A stretch of DNA of 64,000 nucleotides from Glycomyces algeriensis (GTDB taxonomy: Bacteria; Actinomycetota; Actinomycetes; Mycobacteriales; Micromonosporaceae): positions 459,148 to 523,147 of the forward strand of contig NZ_JAPZVR010000003.1 in the NCBI RefSeq assembly GCF_027622855.1, in the 5' to 3' direction. The notes below the pieces were generated by a model, which did not search any database, was not told where the DNA came from, and was given only the letters and a program-made list of their open reading frames with translations. Of this stretch, positions 28,372 to 37,415 are shown one piece after another (the first letter of the stretch is position 1; the number at the start of each line of letters is the position of its first letter). A program made the position numbers and the translations under genes.

Positions 28372-29829
28372 TCAGGCCGCTGCCAGGCCGCAGTCGTCCT
28401 CGCTCTGCACCATGTAGGTCAGGACGATCTGGGTGTCGAGGTCGGCCTCCTCGTTCCCCGGCGGGTCCTGGGCGAGGACGATGCAGTGGCTGGTGTCGTA
28501 GTAGTCGGTGAGTCTGCCTGCGACGTTGTCGAATCCGGCGGCCGCGAGCTCCTCTATCGCCTCGTCCGTCTCCAACCCGACGACGTCGGGCACCGTGCCC
28601 GCAGGCTCCTCCTCTTCGGAAGGTGCCGGCGGCGCTGACACCCCCTGCGTCCGGTCCCCCTGCGCCCCACGGGCATCCTCGGGCTGCTCGGGCACCTCGT
28701 CGTCGGAGGGCGCCGAGTCCCCAGTCGCGGTGGTCTGCCCCGGCTCGGGACTCTCGACCGCCGTGGCGGTCGCCGCCGGCTCCCCGCCTGTCGGGGTGTC
28801 GCCTGTCGCGGTGTCCTCCCCGGCTTGCGGGCCCCGATCCTCGGACCAAGGGGACCAGGCGAACAGCCCGGTGAGGAGCAGCATCGCCACCACCATCGCG
28901 GTGACCACGCCGAACCGCCAGGGCCACATGCCCTGTCCCGCGCGCACCGGGCGGGGCGGTTCCTGTTGCGGCGGCGGGTCGCTGCGTCGGACGACGACCG
29001 TGGTGTCAGCGGTGAGAGCCTCGCGGCAGGCCTGCGCGAAGGCTTCGGCCGAAGGCCACCGGTCCTCCGGGTCCTTCTCCAGTGCCTTGAGGACGACCTC
29101 CTCGACGCCGAGCGGAATGCCGTCGCCGAGCGGCGGGGGTGCCGCGGTCATATGCGCGACGACCATCGACTTGGCGTCCGGGTACTCGAACACCGGACGT
29201 CCCGTCAGGCACTCGTAGGCGACCGTGCCGAGCGAGTAGATGTCGGAGGCGGGCACGACCTCGGCGAAGCCGACCTGCTCGGGCGAGGCGTTGAGCAGGG
29301 TGCCGAGCGAGACGCCGCTGCCGGTGAGTGTCGTCGCCCCTTCGACCTGGGCGATGCCGAAGTCGATGAGTTTGACGCCGCCGTCGGCGGTCGTCACGAT
29401 GTTCGCGGGCTTGATGTCCCGGTGGATGATGCCCGCTTTGTGGGCGGCCGCGAGTCCGTCGGCGACCGCGGCGACGATCGCCATGGTCCGGTCCGGCGGA
29501 AGCCGCTGCTCGGCGTCGAGCAGCGCCGACAGGGACTGGCCTTCGACGAGCTCCATCACCAGGAAGGCGGCGGTCTCGTCGCGGTATTCGGCCTCGCCGT
29601 GGTCGTGGACGGCCACAATGGCGGGGCTCTTGAGCTGCGCCAGCGACTGGGCTTCGCGCAGGAATCGGGCGCGGGCGAGGACGGGCGTCTCGTGGCCCCG
29701 TTCGTACAGGATCTTGACGGCCACGTCGCGTTTGAGGACCTGGTCGTGGGCGTGCCAGACCTCCCCCATGCCTCCGGCGCCGATACAGCGGTCCAGGAGG
29801 TAGCGGCCTGCGATGAGGGTGTCGGCCAC
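28372..29829 (-). CDS. Membrane Ser/Thr protein kinase with one PASTA-like domain
   Basis: A 485-residue Pkn-type kinase. The Gly-loop IGAGGMGEVW is at 16-25, the ATP lysine is K39, the catalytic loop HRDIKPAN holds D138, and DFG is at 156-158. A disordered segment leads to one membrane helix at about 305-325. The outside part is a Pro/Glu/Thr-rich linker (330-415) and a single PASTA-like repeat (TVPDVVGLETDEAIEELAAAGF) with two cysteines (in TSHCIVL and DDCGL) that could form a disulfide. PASTA kinases usually sense muropeptides or lipid II, commonly with three or four repeats; the single one here is a reduced form. Confidence 0.9.
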   Translation of the reverse strand: MADTLIAGRYLLDRCIGAGGMGEVWHAHDQVLKRDVAVKILYERGHETPVLARARFLREAQSLAQLKSPAIVAVHDHGEAEYRDETAAFLVMELVEGQSLSALLDAEQRLPPDRTMAIVAAVADGLAAAHKAGIIHRDIKPANIVTTADGGVKLIDFGIAQVEGATTLTGSGVSLGTLLNASPEQVGFAEVVPASDIYSLGTVAYECLTGRPVFEYPDAKSMVVAHMTAAPPPLGDGIPLGVEEVVLKALEKDPEDRWPSAEAFAQACREALTADTTVVVRRSDPPPQQEPPRPVRAGQGMWPWRFGVVTAMVVAMLLLTGLFAWSPWSEDRGPQAGEDTATGDTPTGGEPAATATAVESPEPGQTTATGDSAPSDDEVPEQPEDARGAQGDRTQGVSAPPAPSEEEEPAGTVPDVVGLETDEAIEELAAAGFDNVAGRLTDYYDTSHCIVLAQDPPGNEEADLDTQIVLTYMVQSEDDCGLAAA

Positions 29830-29908
29830 GCGGCGTCCTTCGGGGGTTTCAAAGGGCAGAACGGGAAAGAAGCCTCAGTGTAGTCAAGCGCTGCGCGGCG
29901 CGAGCCGC

Positions 29909-30565
29909 TCAGTTGGGGAGGGTGATGCGGAAGCCGATGGCGCGGTAGGCGGTCGCGGTCAGGAGGGCCTGCTTGGGTTCGGCGATGTCGCCGAAGTGGA
30001 CCGCGGCTTGGAGTTTGGCGAGGCGGGGGTCTTCGAGCACGCCTTCGACGGGGCCGCCGGTGACGAGTGCGTCGAACTCGGCGTTGCCGAGGACGGCGAA
30101 GGCCGCGTCGCGGGCGCGCTTCTCCGCGGCGTGGGCCTGGCCTTCGCGGCGGCGCGCGAAGCGCTGCTGGGACTGGCCGCCGGCCTTGGTCTTGCCCTGG
30201 ACGTAGGCGGTGTCGGTCTTGGAGGCGGTGATGCGGCCGTCTTCGAGGATGCCGACCGAGTACGCGCCCTTGCGGGCGAGGAGGACCGCGATGCGGCGCG
30301 GTTCGAGGGCGTAGTCGCGCAGGTGCTCGGCGGCTTTGACGGGGTCGTCGTCGAGGAGCCAGCCCGCGGGCAGGCCGCCGGCCAGTGTCCAGACGACACT
30401 GGCCGGCGTTCCCTCGTTCGATTCGATCGTCCAGGCGTCGCCCTCGGCGTGGTGGGCCGCGATGCCGCCGTTGCGGGCGGCGAAGTTCGCGACCCATCGC
30501 GGGAGCCGTTCGGGTTCGACCTCGACGATCTTGCCGCCGCCTGAGGCGGGGCTGATTTTCACCAT
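29909..30565 (-). CDS. acVLRF1-type peptidyl-tRNA hydrolase (Vms1-like release factor)
   Basis: A 218-residue protein of the actinobacterial Vms1-like release-factor group. The key motif GGQSQQR at residues 129-135 sits after KTKA and is followed by FARRREGQAHAAEKRA; this is the eRF1/Vms1 catalytic-loop arrangement, in which the Gln acts in releasing peptides from tRNA on stalled large ribosomal subunits. Function is inferred from the family. It lies 41 nt after sufT in the same direction and may be the last gene of the suf transcript. Confidence 0.85.
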   Translation of the reverse strand: MVKISPASGGGKIVEVEPERLPRWVANFAARNGGIAAHHAEGDAWTIESNEGTPASVVWTLAGGLPAGWLLDDDPVKAAEHLRDYALEPRRIAVLLARKGAYSVGILEDGRITASKTDTAYVQGKTKAGGQSQQRFARRREGQAHAAEKRARDAAFAVLGNAEFDALVTGGPVEGVLEDPRLAKLQAAVHFGDIAEPKQALLTATAYRAIGFRITLPN

Positions 30566-30606
30566 TGTCAGACGCTACCGCGCCGCATCCTTCAAGTCCG
30601 ACTTCG

Positions 30607-30945
30607 TCAGACGTTGAACCCGAGCGCGCGAAGCTGGTCGCGGCCGTCGTCGGTGATCTTGTCCGGGCCCCACGGCGGGATCCACACCCAGTTGATCTTG
30701 AGGTCGGCGGCGAGGCCGCCCTCGGGGCCGCTGGTCAGGGCCGAGCGGGACTGGTCCTCGATGACGTCCGTCAGCGGGCAGGCCGCCGAGGTCAGGGTCA
30801 TGTCGAGGGTGACCACGTTCGACTCGTCCACGTGGACGCCGTAGATCAGGCCCAGGTCGACGACGTTGATGCCCAACTCGGGGTCGACCACGTCTTTCAT
30901 GGCTTCGAGGATGTCGTCCTCTTTGGCCTTCACGGTGTCGGTCAT
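30607..30945 (-). CDS. sufT: SufT-like Fe-S cluster assembly factor (MIP18/DUF59 family)
   Basis: A 112-residue MIP18-family protein that helps Fe-S maturation or carriage. It shows the family core VVDPELGINVVDLGLIYGV and LTSAACPLTDVI with the reactive cysteine, then VWIPPWGPDKITDDGRDQLRALGF. Its ATG overlaps the sufU stop (ATGA), so it is translationally coupled in the suf operon. Confidence 0.93.
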   Translation of the reverse strand: MTDTVKAKEDDILEAMKDVVDPELGINVVDLGLIYGVHVDESNVVTLDMTLTSAACPLTDVIEDQSRSALTSGPEGGLAADLKINWVWIPPWGPDKITDDGRDQLRALGFNV

Positions 30946-31400
30946 GCGTCGGTCCTTCCGGGGATCGAGGCTTCAGCTCTTACCAGGGCGTCCTTGAACG
31001 CCATCCAGCCCAGCAGCGCGCATTTGACGCGCATCGGGTATTTCGAGACGCCCGCGAACGCGACGGCGTCCTCGAGCGAGTCCTCGTCGCCTTCGCTCTG
31101 GCCCTTGGAGTTCATCAGCTCGGTGAACTCGGCCAGCTTCGCCAGCGCGTCGTTGACCGTGGTGCCGTTGATGAGCTCGTACATCACGGAGGCGGAGGCC
31201 TTCGAGATCGAGCAGCCGACGTTGTCGTAGGAGACGTCGGCGACCTTGCCGTCCTCCACGTGGACCCGGAGGGTGATCTCGTCGCCGCAGGTCGGGTTGA
31301 CCTGGTGCGACTCGCCCTCGTAGGGTTCGCGAAGGCCGGCGCCGCGCGGGCGCTTGTAGTGGTCCAGGATGACTTCCTGGTAGAGCTCGTCGAGATTCAT
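30942..31400 (-). CDS. sufU: SufU zinc-dependent sulfurtransferase
   Basis: A 152-residue IscU-fold protein of the SufU type that takes persulfide sulfur from SufS. The three cysteines are in NPTCGDEITL, NVGCSISKAS and RVKCALLGW, and the SufU-specific insertion lies between the last two. ATG 31400 shares its first base with the sufS stop (TGATG). Confidence 0.95.
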   Translation of the reverse strand: MNLDELYQEVILDHYKRPRGAGLREPYEGESHQVNPTCGDEITLRVHVEDGKVADVSYDNVGCSISKASASVMYELINGTTVNDALAKLAEFTELMNSKGQSEGDEDSLEDAVAFAGVSKYPMRVKCALLGWMAFKDALVRAEASIPGRTDA

Positions 31401-32668
31401 CAGCCGAACACCTTTCGCACCTGGCCCAACGCCTCCACGAGCCGGTCTATTTCCTCGTGGGTGTTGTAGACGTACCCGGAGGCGCGCGTGGTGGCGTTGA
31501 CGCCGAAGCGCTCGCAGGTGGGTTTGGCGCAGTGGTGGCCGACCCTGACCGCGATGCCCTCGGCGTCGAGGATCTGCCCGACGTCGTGCGGGTGGATGTC
31601 CGCGAACGTGAACGAGACGGTGGCGCTGCGCCCGATCGGGACGCGCGGGCCGATGATCTCGAGGCCGTCGACGCTCTCCAGCTGCTCGAGCATGTAGGCG
31701 GCGAGGTCCTTCTCGTGGGCGCGGATGTTCTCCATGCCGAGCTTGTCGAGGTAGTCGATCGCGGCGGCGAGGCCCACGGCCTCGGCGATCGGCGGCGTGC
31801 CGGCCTCGAACTTGGCCGGGGCCTTGGCGAAGGTGGTGCGCTCCATGCTGACGGTCTCGATCATCGAGCCGCCGGTGAGGAACGGCGGCATCGCGTCGAG
31901 CAGGTCCGCCTTCGCCCACAGGACGCCGATGCCGGTCGGGCCGAGCATCTTGTGGCCGGTGAAGGCGATGAAGTCGACGCCGAGCTCGGTCACGTCCACG
32001 GGCATGTGCGGGACGGACTGGGAGGCGTCGAGGCCCACCAGGGCGCCGACCTCGCGGGCGCGGGCGGTGATCTGCGAGGTCGGGTTGACCGTGCCCAGCA
32101 GGTTCGCCACGTGCACGAACGAGATGACCTTCGTGCGCTCGGTGATGACCTCGTTGAGGTTCTCGAGCTCGAGGCGGCCGGCGTCGGTGATGCCGATCCA
32201 CTTGAGCGTCGCGCCGGTCCGCAGGCAGAGCTGTTGCCAGGGGATGAGGTTGGCGTGGTGCTCCATCTCGGTCACCACGACCTCGTCGCCCGGGCCGAGC
32301 TTGAAGCGCGAGTCGGCGGACGGGTCGAAGACCGCGTTCTGGAACGCGTAGGCCATCAGGTTGATCGCCTCGGTGGAGTTCTTGGTGAACACCACCTCGC
32401 TGGGGTTCCCGGCCCCGATGAACTCGGCGACGCGGGCGCGGGCGCCCTCGTACGCCACGGTGGCCTCGGCGCCGAGCGTGTGGACCGAGCGCGAGATGTT
32501 CGCGTTCGAGTGTTCGGTGAAGCGGCGCATGGCCTCGACGACCTGCACGGGCTTCTGCGAGGTCGCGGCCGAGTCGAGGTAGGCCAGGGTCTTGTCCCCG
32601 ATCCTGCGCTGCAGGATCGGGAAGTCGGCCCTGACGGCCTCGACGTCGAGCTTGCTGGCAGCCTCCAC
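31400..32668 (-). CDS. sufS: Cysteine desulfurase SufS
   Basis: A 422-residue group II PLP-dependent cysteine desulfurase supplying sulfur for Fe-S assembly. It shows YLDSAATSQKP near the start, EMEHHANLIPWQQL, the PLP lysine K240 in TGHKMLGPTGIG and the active cysteine in RVGHHCAKPTCERFG. I set the start at GTG 32668 (MEAASKLDVEAV), preceded by AGGAAGAAGGAG and 19 nt after the sufC stop; the open frame reaches 32704 into sufC. Confidence 0.95.
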   Translation of the reverse strand: MEAASKLDVEAVRADFPILQRRIGDKTLAYLDSAATSQKPVQVVEAMRRFTEHSNANISRSVHTLGAEATVAYEGARARVAEFIGAGNPSEVVFTKNSTEAINLMAYAFQNAVFDPSADSRFKLGPGDEVVVTEMEHHANLIPWQQLCLRTGATLKWIGITDAGRLELENLNEVITERTKVISFVHVANLLGTVNPTSQITARAREVGALVGLDASQSVPHMPVDVTELGVDFIAFTGHKMLGPTGIGVLWAKADLLDAMPPFLTGGSMIETVSMERTTFAKAPAKFEAGTPPIAEAVGLAAAIDYLDKLGMENIRAHEKDLAAYMLEQLESVDGLEIIGPRVPIGRSATVSFTFADIHPHDVGQILDAEGIAVRVGHHCAKPTCERFGVNATTRASGYVYNTHEEIDRLVEALGQVRKVFG

Positions 32669-32687
32669 GGCTCCTTCTTCCTGTTGG

Positions 32688-33449
32688 CTAGGCGGCCTTC
32701 GCACCGACGTAGGACTCGTAGCCTTCGGCTTCGAGCTTGTCGGCGAGTTCGGGCCCGCCCTCTTCGGCGATCTTGCCGTCGACGAAGACGTGGACGAAGT
32801 CGGGCTTCACGTACCGCAGGATGCGCGTGTAGTGCGTGATGAGCAGGACGCCCGGGTTGCTCGTGGCCTTGGCGTGGTTGATGCCCTCGGAGACGATCCG
32901 GAGGGCGTCGACGTCGAGGCCGGAGTCGGTCTCGTCGAGGATCGCCATCTTGGGCTTGAGCAGCTCCATCTGCAGAATCTCATGCCGCTTCTTCTCGCCG
33001 CCGGAGAATCCCTCGTTGACGTTGCGGTTGATGAACGCCTCGTCCATCTTCAGCTCGGCCATGGCGCCTTTGAGGTCCTTCATCCAGGTGCGGATCTTGG
33101 GGGCCTCGCCGTCGACCGCGGTCTTGGCGGTGCGCAGGAAGTTGGAGACCGAGACGCCGGGGACCTCGACCGGGTACTGCATGGCGAGGAACAGGCCGGC
33201 GCGGGCGCGCTCGTCGACGCTCATCTCGAGCACGTCCTCGCCGTCGAGGAGGACCTCGCCGGAGGTGATCTCGTACTTCGGGTGGCCGGCCAGCGAGTAG
33301 GCGAGGGTCGACTTGCCGGAGCCGTTCGGGCCCATGATGGCGTGCGTCTCGCCGGAGCTGATGGTGAGGTCGACGCCGTGCAGGATCGGCTTGGCGCCCT
33401 CGTCGGTGTTGACCGAGACGTGCAGGTCGCGGATCTCGAGCTTGCTCAT
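32688..33449 (-). CDS. sufC: Fe-S assembly ATPase SufC
   Basis: A 253-residue ABC-type ATPase of the SufBCD scaffold. Walker A is GPNGSGKST, the signature is the SufC variant FSGGEKKRHEILQM, Walker B is MAILDETDSGLDVDAL, and the switch histidine is in LLITHYTRIL. The start ATG 33449 has AAGGAAAAAGT upstream. It lies 11 nt after the Rieske gene. Confidence 0.97.
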   Translation of the reverse strand: MSKLEIRDLHVSVNTDEGAKPILHGVDLTISSGETHAIMGPNGSGKSTLAYSLAGHPKYEITSGEVLLDGEDVLEMSVDERARAGLFLAMQYPVEVPGVSVSNFLRTAKTAVDGEAPKIRTWMKDLKGAMAELKMDEAFINRNVNEGFSGGEKKRHEILQMELLKPKMAILDETDSGLDVDALRIVSEGINHAKATSNPGVLLITHYTRILRYVKPDFVHVFVDGKIAEEGGPELADKLEAEGYESYVGAKAA

Positions 33450-33460
33450 GACTTTTTCCT

Positions 33461-33799
33461 TCAGGCGTTTTCGGTGGTCTTGGGCTTCAGGCTGAGGTAG
33501 ACGTCGCCGTCGCGGATCTCGATCGGGTAGGTCGGCACCGCGGTCGTGGCGGGCGGGCCGGACGGCTTGCCGGTGCGCAGGTCGAAGGTCGACCCGTGGA
33601 GCCAGCATTCGATCGAGCAGTCCTCGATGTCGCCCTCGGAGAGCGCCACGGCGGCGTGGGAGCACTCGTCGTAGAGGGCGAAGGCCTCGCCTCCTTTGCG
33701 CACGAGCACGATCGACGTGCCGTGGATGTCGGCCGCGACGGCCTCCCCCTCGGGCAGTTCGTCGAGCGCGCAGACGCGCAGGAAGTCGTTGTCGGTCAT
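33461..33799 (-). CDS. Rieske-type [2Fe-2S] ferredoxin of the suf operon
   Basis: A 112-residue small Rieske protein (NirD/bifunctional-dioxygenase-ferredoxin type). The cluster ligands are complete: C-x-H in ECSHAAV and C-x2-H in ECWLHGS. It is a soluble electron carrier that may serve cluster assembly. Its ATG abuts the sufD stop (TAG-ATG). A Rieske gene between sufD and sufC is the usual actinobacterial order. Confidence 0.92.
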   Translation of the reverse strand: MTDNDFLRVCALDELPEGEAVAADIHGTSIVLVRKGGEAFALYDECSHAAVALSEGDIEDCSIECWLHGSTFDLRTGKPSGPPATTAVPTYPIEIRDGDVYLSLKPKTTENA

Positions 33800-35023
33800 C
33801 TAGACACCGGCCTCGGCGTCGTCTGCGGCGATGTCGGCCGGGGCGAGGAATTCACCTGCATCGAGGCGCGCGACGACGAGCTCGGTGAGCTCTTCGCGCA
33901 GGCCCTCGTCGGGGATCTTCTGGACGATCTCGTTGAAGAAGCCCTTGACGACCAGGCGGCGGGCCTCGGCCTCGGGGATCCCGCGCGACTGGAGGTAGAA
34001 CAGGTGCTCCTCGTCGAAGCGGCCGGTGGTCGAGGCGTGGCCGGCGCTGATGATCTCGCCGGTCTCGATCTCGAGGTTCGGCACCGAGTCGGCGCGGGCG
34101 CCGTCGGAGAGCACGAGGTTCCGGTTGATCTCGTAGGTGTCCGTGCCGGTGGCCGCGTCCTGGATGAGGACGTCGCCGATCCACACGGTGTGCGCGTCCT
34201 GGCCCTGGAGGGCGCCGCGGTAGTTCACGTTGGAGCGGCAGTCGGGGACCGAGTGGTCCACGAGCTGGCGCTGCTCCAAGTGCTGGCCGGCGTCGGCGAA
34301 GTAGAGGCCGAACGCGTCCACGGAGCCGCCCTGGGCGGCGAAGTCGACCGACAGGTACTGGCGGACCAGGTCGCCGCCGAGCGTGACGGCGATGTGGTCG
34401 AGCTTGGCGTCGCGGCCGAGGCGGGCCTTCTGGTGCTCGACGTGGGTGGACTCGCGGTCCCACTCGGCGACGACGACCAGGCGCAGGTGCGCGCCGTCGC
34501 CGACGGAGATCTCCACGTTGTCGCCCAGGCGGGCGAGGCCGGTGTGCCGCACGATCAGGGTGACGTCGGCGTGGTGGCCGACCTCGATGAACGTGTGGGC
34601 CCAGGTGGCGCCGTCGAGGCCGCCCCCGGTGACGTCGACCCAGACCGGCTCGGTGACCTGCGCTTCGGGCGCGACCGCGACGAGCAGGGCCTTCTCGCTC
34701 TTCGCCCACGCGACGGCGCTGGGCCGGTCGAAGGGCTTGAGGATGGAGCCCAGGCGCTCGTCGTCCTTGCCGACGGCTTCGGCGGTGACCCCTGCGGGCA
34801 GGCTGCGGATCGCGTACTCGGCGGCCTTGACCGCCAGGGCGGTCTCGGGGCTGTCGAGGCCGGCGAGGCGCTTGACGGGCGTGAAGCGCCAGTCCTCCTC
34901 CCGGCCGGTGAGGGCCGGGAAGTCCGCGGGCTCGTACGAGCGCAGCAGCTGCGACTTGGTCTTCGGCGGCGCCTCGGACGGGCCGTGGGTGTGCGGCTTG
35001 GCGACTGCCAATTCGATGCTCAT
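33800..35023 (-). CDS. sufD: Fe-S assembly protein SufD
   Basis: A 407-residue beta-helix protein that pairs with SufB on the SufC dimer. It shows the family end RGIPEAEARRLVVKGFFNEIV and the core GHASTTGRFDEEHLFYLQSRG with the conserved histidine. The start ATG 35023 lies 33 nt after the sufB stop. Confidence 0.95.
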   Translation of the reverse strand: MSIELAVAKPHTHGPSEAPPKTKSQLLRSYEPADFPALTGREEDWRFTPVKRLAGLDSPETALAVKAAEYAIRSLPAGVTAEAVGKDDERLGSILKPFDRPSAVAWAKSEKALLVAVAPEAQVTEPVWVDVTGGGLDGATWAHTFIEVGHHADVTLIVRHTGLARLGDNVEISVGDGAHLRLVVVAEWDRESTHVEHQKARLGRDAKLDHIAVTLGGDLVRQYLSVDFAAQGGSVDAFGLYFADAGQHLEQRQLVDHSVPDCRSNVNYRGALQGQDAHTVWIGDVLIQDAATGTDTYEINRNLVLSDGARADSVPNLEIETGEIISAGHASTTGRFDEEHLFYLQSRGIPEAEARRLVVKGFFNEIVQKIPDEGLREELTELVVARLDAGEFLAPADIAADDAEAGV

Positions 35024-35056
35024 GAAATCTCTGGTTCCTAGTCCTAGCCCGGTCGC

Positions 35057-36490
35057 TTAACCGACCGCGCCTTCCATTTGCAGCTCGATCAGGCGGTTGA
35101 GTTCGAGGGCGTACTCCATCGGGAGCTCCTTGGCGATGGGCTCGATGAAGCCGCGCACGATCATGGCGGCGGCCTCGTCCTCGGTGAGGCCGCGGCTCAT
35201 GAGGTAGAACATCTGGTCCTCGCCGATCTTGGAGACCGTCGCCTCGTGGCCCATGTCGACGTCGTCCTCGCGGATGTCGACGTACGGGTACGTGTCGGAG
35301 CGCGAGATCGTGTCGACCAGCAGCGCGTCGCACTTCACGGTGGACTTCGAGTGGTGCGAGCCCTCGTCAACCTTGACCAGGCCGCGGTACGAGGTGCGGC
35401 CGCCGCCCCGCGAGATCGACTTGGAGACGATCGTCGAGGAGGTGTGCGGCGCGGCGTGCGTCATCTTCGCGCCGGTGTCCTGGTGCTGGCCGGCGCCGGC
35501 CATCGCGACCGAGAGGACCTCGCCCTTGGCGTGCTCGCCGACCATGACCACGGCCGGGTACTTCATGGTGACCTTGGAGCCGAGGTTGCCGTCGACCCAT
35601 TCCATGGTCGCGCCCTGCTCGGCGATCGCGCGCTTGGTGACCAGGTTGTAGACGTTCGACGACCAGTTCTGGATGGTCGTGTAGCGGACGCGGGCGTCCT
35701 TCTTGACGATGATCTCCACGACCGCGGAGTGCAGCGAGTCCGAGGAGTACACCGGGGCGGTGCAGCCCTCGATGTAGTGCACGAACGAGCCCTCGTCGGC
35801 GATGATGAGCGTGCGCTCGAACTGGCCCATGTTCTCGGTGTTGATCCGGAAGTAGGCCTGGAGCGGGATGTCGACGTGGACGCCCTTGGGCACGTAGATG
35901 AACGAGCCGCCCGACCAGGTCGCGGTGTTGAGCGCGGCGAACTTGTTGTCGCCCACCGGGATCACGGAGCCGAAGTACTCCTTGAAGATCTCCGGGTGCT
36001 CGCGCAGGCCCGTGTCGGTGTCCATGAAGATGACGCCCTGCTGCTCCAGGTCCTCGCGGATGGAGTGGTAGAGCACCGTCGACTCGTACTGGGCGGCGAC
36101 GCCGGAGACGAGCTGCTGGCGCTCGGCCTCGGGGATGCCCAGCTTGTCGTAGGTCTTCTTGATGTCCTCGGGCAGGTCCTCCCAGGACTCGGCCTGCCGC
36201 TCGGACGCCTCGACGTAGTACTTGATGTTGTCGAAGTCGATGCCGGACAGGTCGGCGCCCCAGTTGGGCATCGGCTTGCGGCCGAAGAGCTTGAGGCCCT
36301 TCATGCGCAGCTCGAGCATCCACTCGGGTTCGTCCTTGCGCGCGGAGATGTCGCGGACGACCTCTTCGGTCAGACCGCGGCGCGCGTTCGCGCCGGCGGC
36401 GTCGGAGTCGGCCCAGCCGTACTCGTAACGCTCCAGGGAGGCAAGGGCCTCTTCCTGGCTGAGCGGCTCGGGCTTCTGCGTGTCGGTCAT
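35057..36490 (-). CDS. sufB: Fe-S assembly scaffold SufB
   Basis: A 477-residue scaffold subunit on which clusters are built. It shows [50 protein letters not shown] (with the cysteine used in persulfide transfer) and [39 protein letters not shown]. The start ATG 36490 follows AAAGGTGAG; the upstream in-frame codon at 36502 lies closer to sufR and has no better site. It is the first structural gene after sufR, 27 nt downstream. Confidence 0.97.
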   Translation of the reverse strand: MTDTQKPEPLSQEEALASLERYEYGWADSDAAGANARRGLTEEVVRDISARKDEPEWMLELRMKGLKLFGRKPMPNWGADLSGIDFDNIKYYVEASERQAESWEDLPEDIKKTYDKLGIPEAERQQLVSGVAAQYESTVLYHSIREDLEQQGVIFMDTDTGLREHPEIFKEYFGSVIPVGDNKFAALNTATWSGGSFIYVPKGVHVDIPLQAYFRINTENMGQFERTLIIADEGSFVHYIEGCTAPVYSSDSLHSAVVEIIVKKDARVRYTTIQNWSSNVYNLVTKRAIAEQGATMEWVDGNLGSKVTMKYPAVVMVGEHAKGEVLSVAMAGAGQHQDTGAKMTHAAPHTSSTIVSKSISRGGGRTSYRGLVKVDEGSHHSKSTVKCDALLVDTISRSDTYPYVDIREDDVDMGHEATVSKIGEDQMFYLMSRGLTEDEAAAMIVRGFIEPIAKELPMEYALELNRLIELQMEGAVG

Positions 36491-36517
36491 CTCAAGTCTC
36501 ACCTTTGACCTGTCGGG

Positions 36518-37249
36518 TTATCGGTCTGCGCGTTCGGGGTCGGGCAGCGGCACCGGGCCGCTTCCACCGCTCGCACCCGCGGCCCGCTGGCCGCGGTTCG
36601 TGCCGGGCACGTGGGTGGTGCACACCCCGTCCCCGTTGGCGATCGTCGCCAGGCGCTGGACGTGAACGCCCAGCAGGCGGCTGATCACCCGCGTCTCCGC
36701 CTCGCACAGCTGCGGGAACTCCGCGGCCACGCCCGCCACCGGGCAGTGGTGCTGGCAGATCTGACCGCCCGAGGCGATGACCGACGCCGTGGCGGCGTAG
36801 CCCTCACCGGACATGGCGGTCGCCAGCGCCTGCGCGCGGGCCATCGAGTCGTCCGAGTCGACCGCGTCCATGGCGGCCCGGCAGCGGGCCTCCAGGCGTG
36901 CGACCTGCTCGGCGGCGAAGCCGCCGACGGCGTCCTCGCCCTCGAAGCGGCGGATCCAGCGCAGGGCCTCCATCGCGAGGTCGTCGTAGGTGTGGCCGAA
37001 GTTGGTGCGGGCGGCGGTCGTGAGCTGGTAGCTCTTGGCCGGCCTTCCGCGTCCGGAGGTCTTGACCACGCGGGTCTCGACCTGGCCTTCGGCCTCCATC
37101 GCGTCCAGATGGCGGCGGGTGGCGGTGGCGGTGATGCCGAGGTCGTGCGCGAGGTCGGCGGCCGTGGCTTGGCCGCGTTCGAGCAGCAGCCGGGTCACTC
37201 GGCGGCGGGTGTCCCCGTCCGTCGAGTGGCTGGTCGCCCTCGTCACCAT
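36518..37249 (-). CDS. sufR: Fe-S-sensing repressor SufR
   Basis: A 243-residue ArsR/DeoR-like winged-helix repressor of the suf operon. Helix-turn-helix: TRRRVTRLLLERGQATAADLAHDLGITATATRRHLDAME. The cluster-binding C-terminal motif is intact as CQHHC followed 12 residues later by C (QICQHHCPVAGVAAEFPQLC). It senses cluster sufficiency and represses sufBDCSUT. I choose ATG 37249; the frame is open upstream to 37567 but only shadows ctaA. It leads the suf operon and is divergent from ctaA. Confidence 0.93.
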   Translation of the reverse strand: MVTRATSHSTDGDTRRRVTRLLLERGQATAADLAHDLGITATATRRHLDAMEAEGQVETRVVKTSGRGRPAKSYQLTTAARTNFGHTYDDLAMEALRWIRRFEGEDAVGGFAAEQVARLEARCRAAMDAVDSDDSMARAQALATAMSGEGYAATASVIASGGQICQHHCPVAGVAAEFPQLCEAETRVISRLLGVHVQRLATIANGDGVCTTHVPGTNRGQRAAGASGGSGPVPLPDPERADR

Positions 37250-37316
37250 TTCCACAACACAAAGCTTACTTAATTCGGCGCGGCGCGTCGAGACGGCCAT
37301 CGGTGAGACGGGGCAC

Positions 37317-37335
37317 GCAGGTTTGCCTAACCTCA
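37317..37335 (+). promoter_or_regulatory. DtxR/IdeR-like iron box between sufR and ctaA
   Basis: GCAGGTTTGCCTAACCTCA matches 14 of 19 bases of the IdeR/DtxR consensus TTAGGTTAGSCTAACCTAA, with both AGGTT and AACCT half-sites intact. It lies 68 bp before the sufR start and 81 bp before the ctaA start, so it could control either. Binding is inferred. Confidence 0.5.
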
Positions 37336-37415
37336 CACTTCCCACGGGTCGTGCCAGCCCACATTCCGGTACCCGGCCGGGGGCCGGGGCGCGGCCCGGG
37401 GGCAAAATCCTCGCT

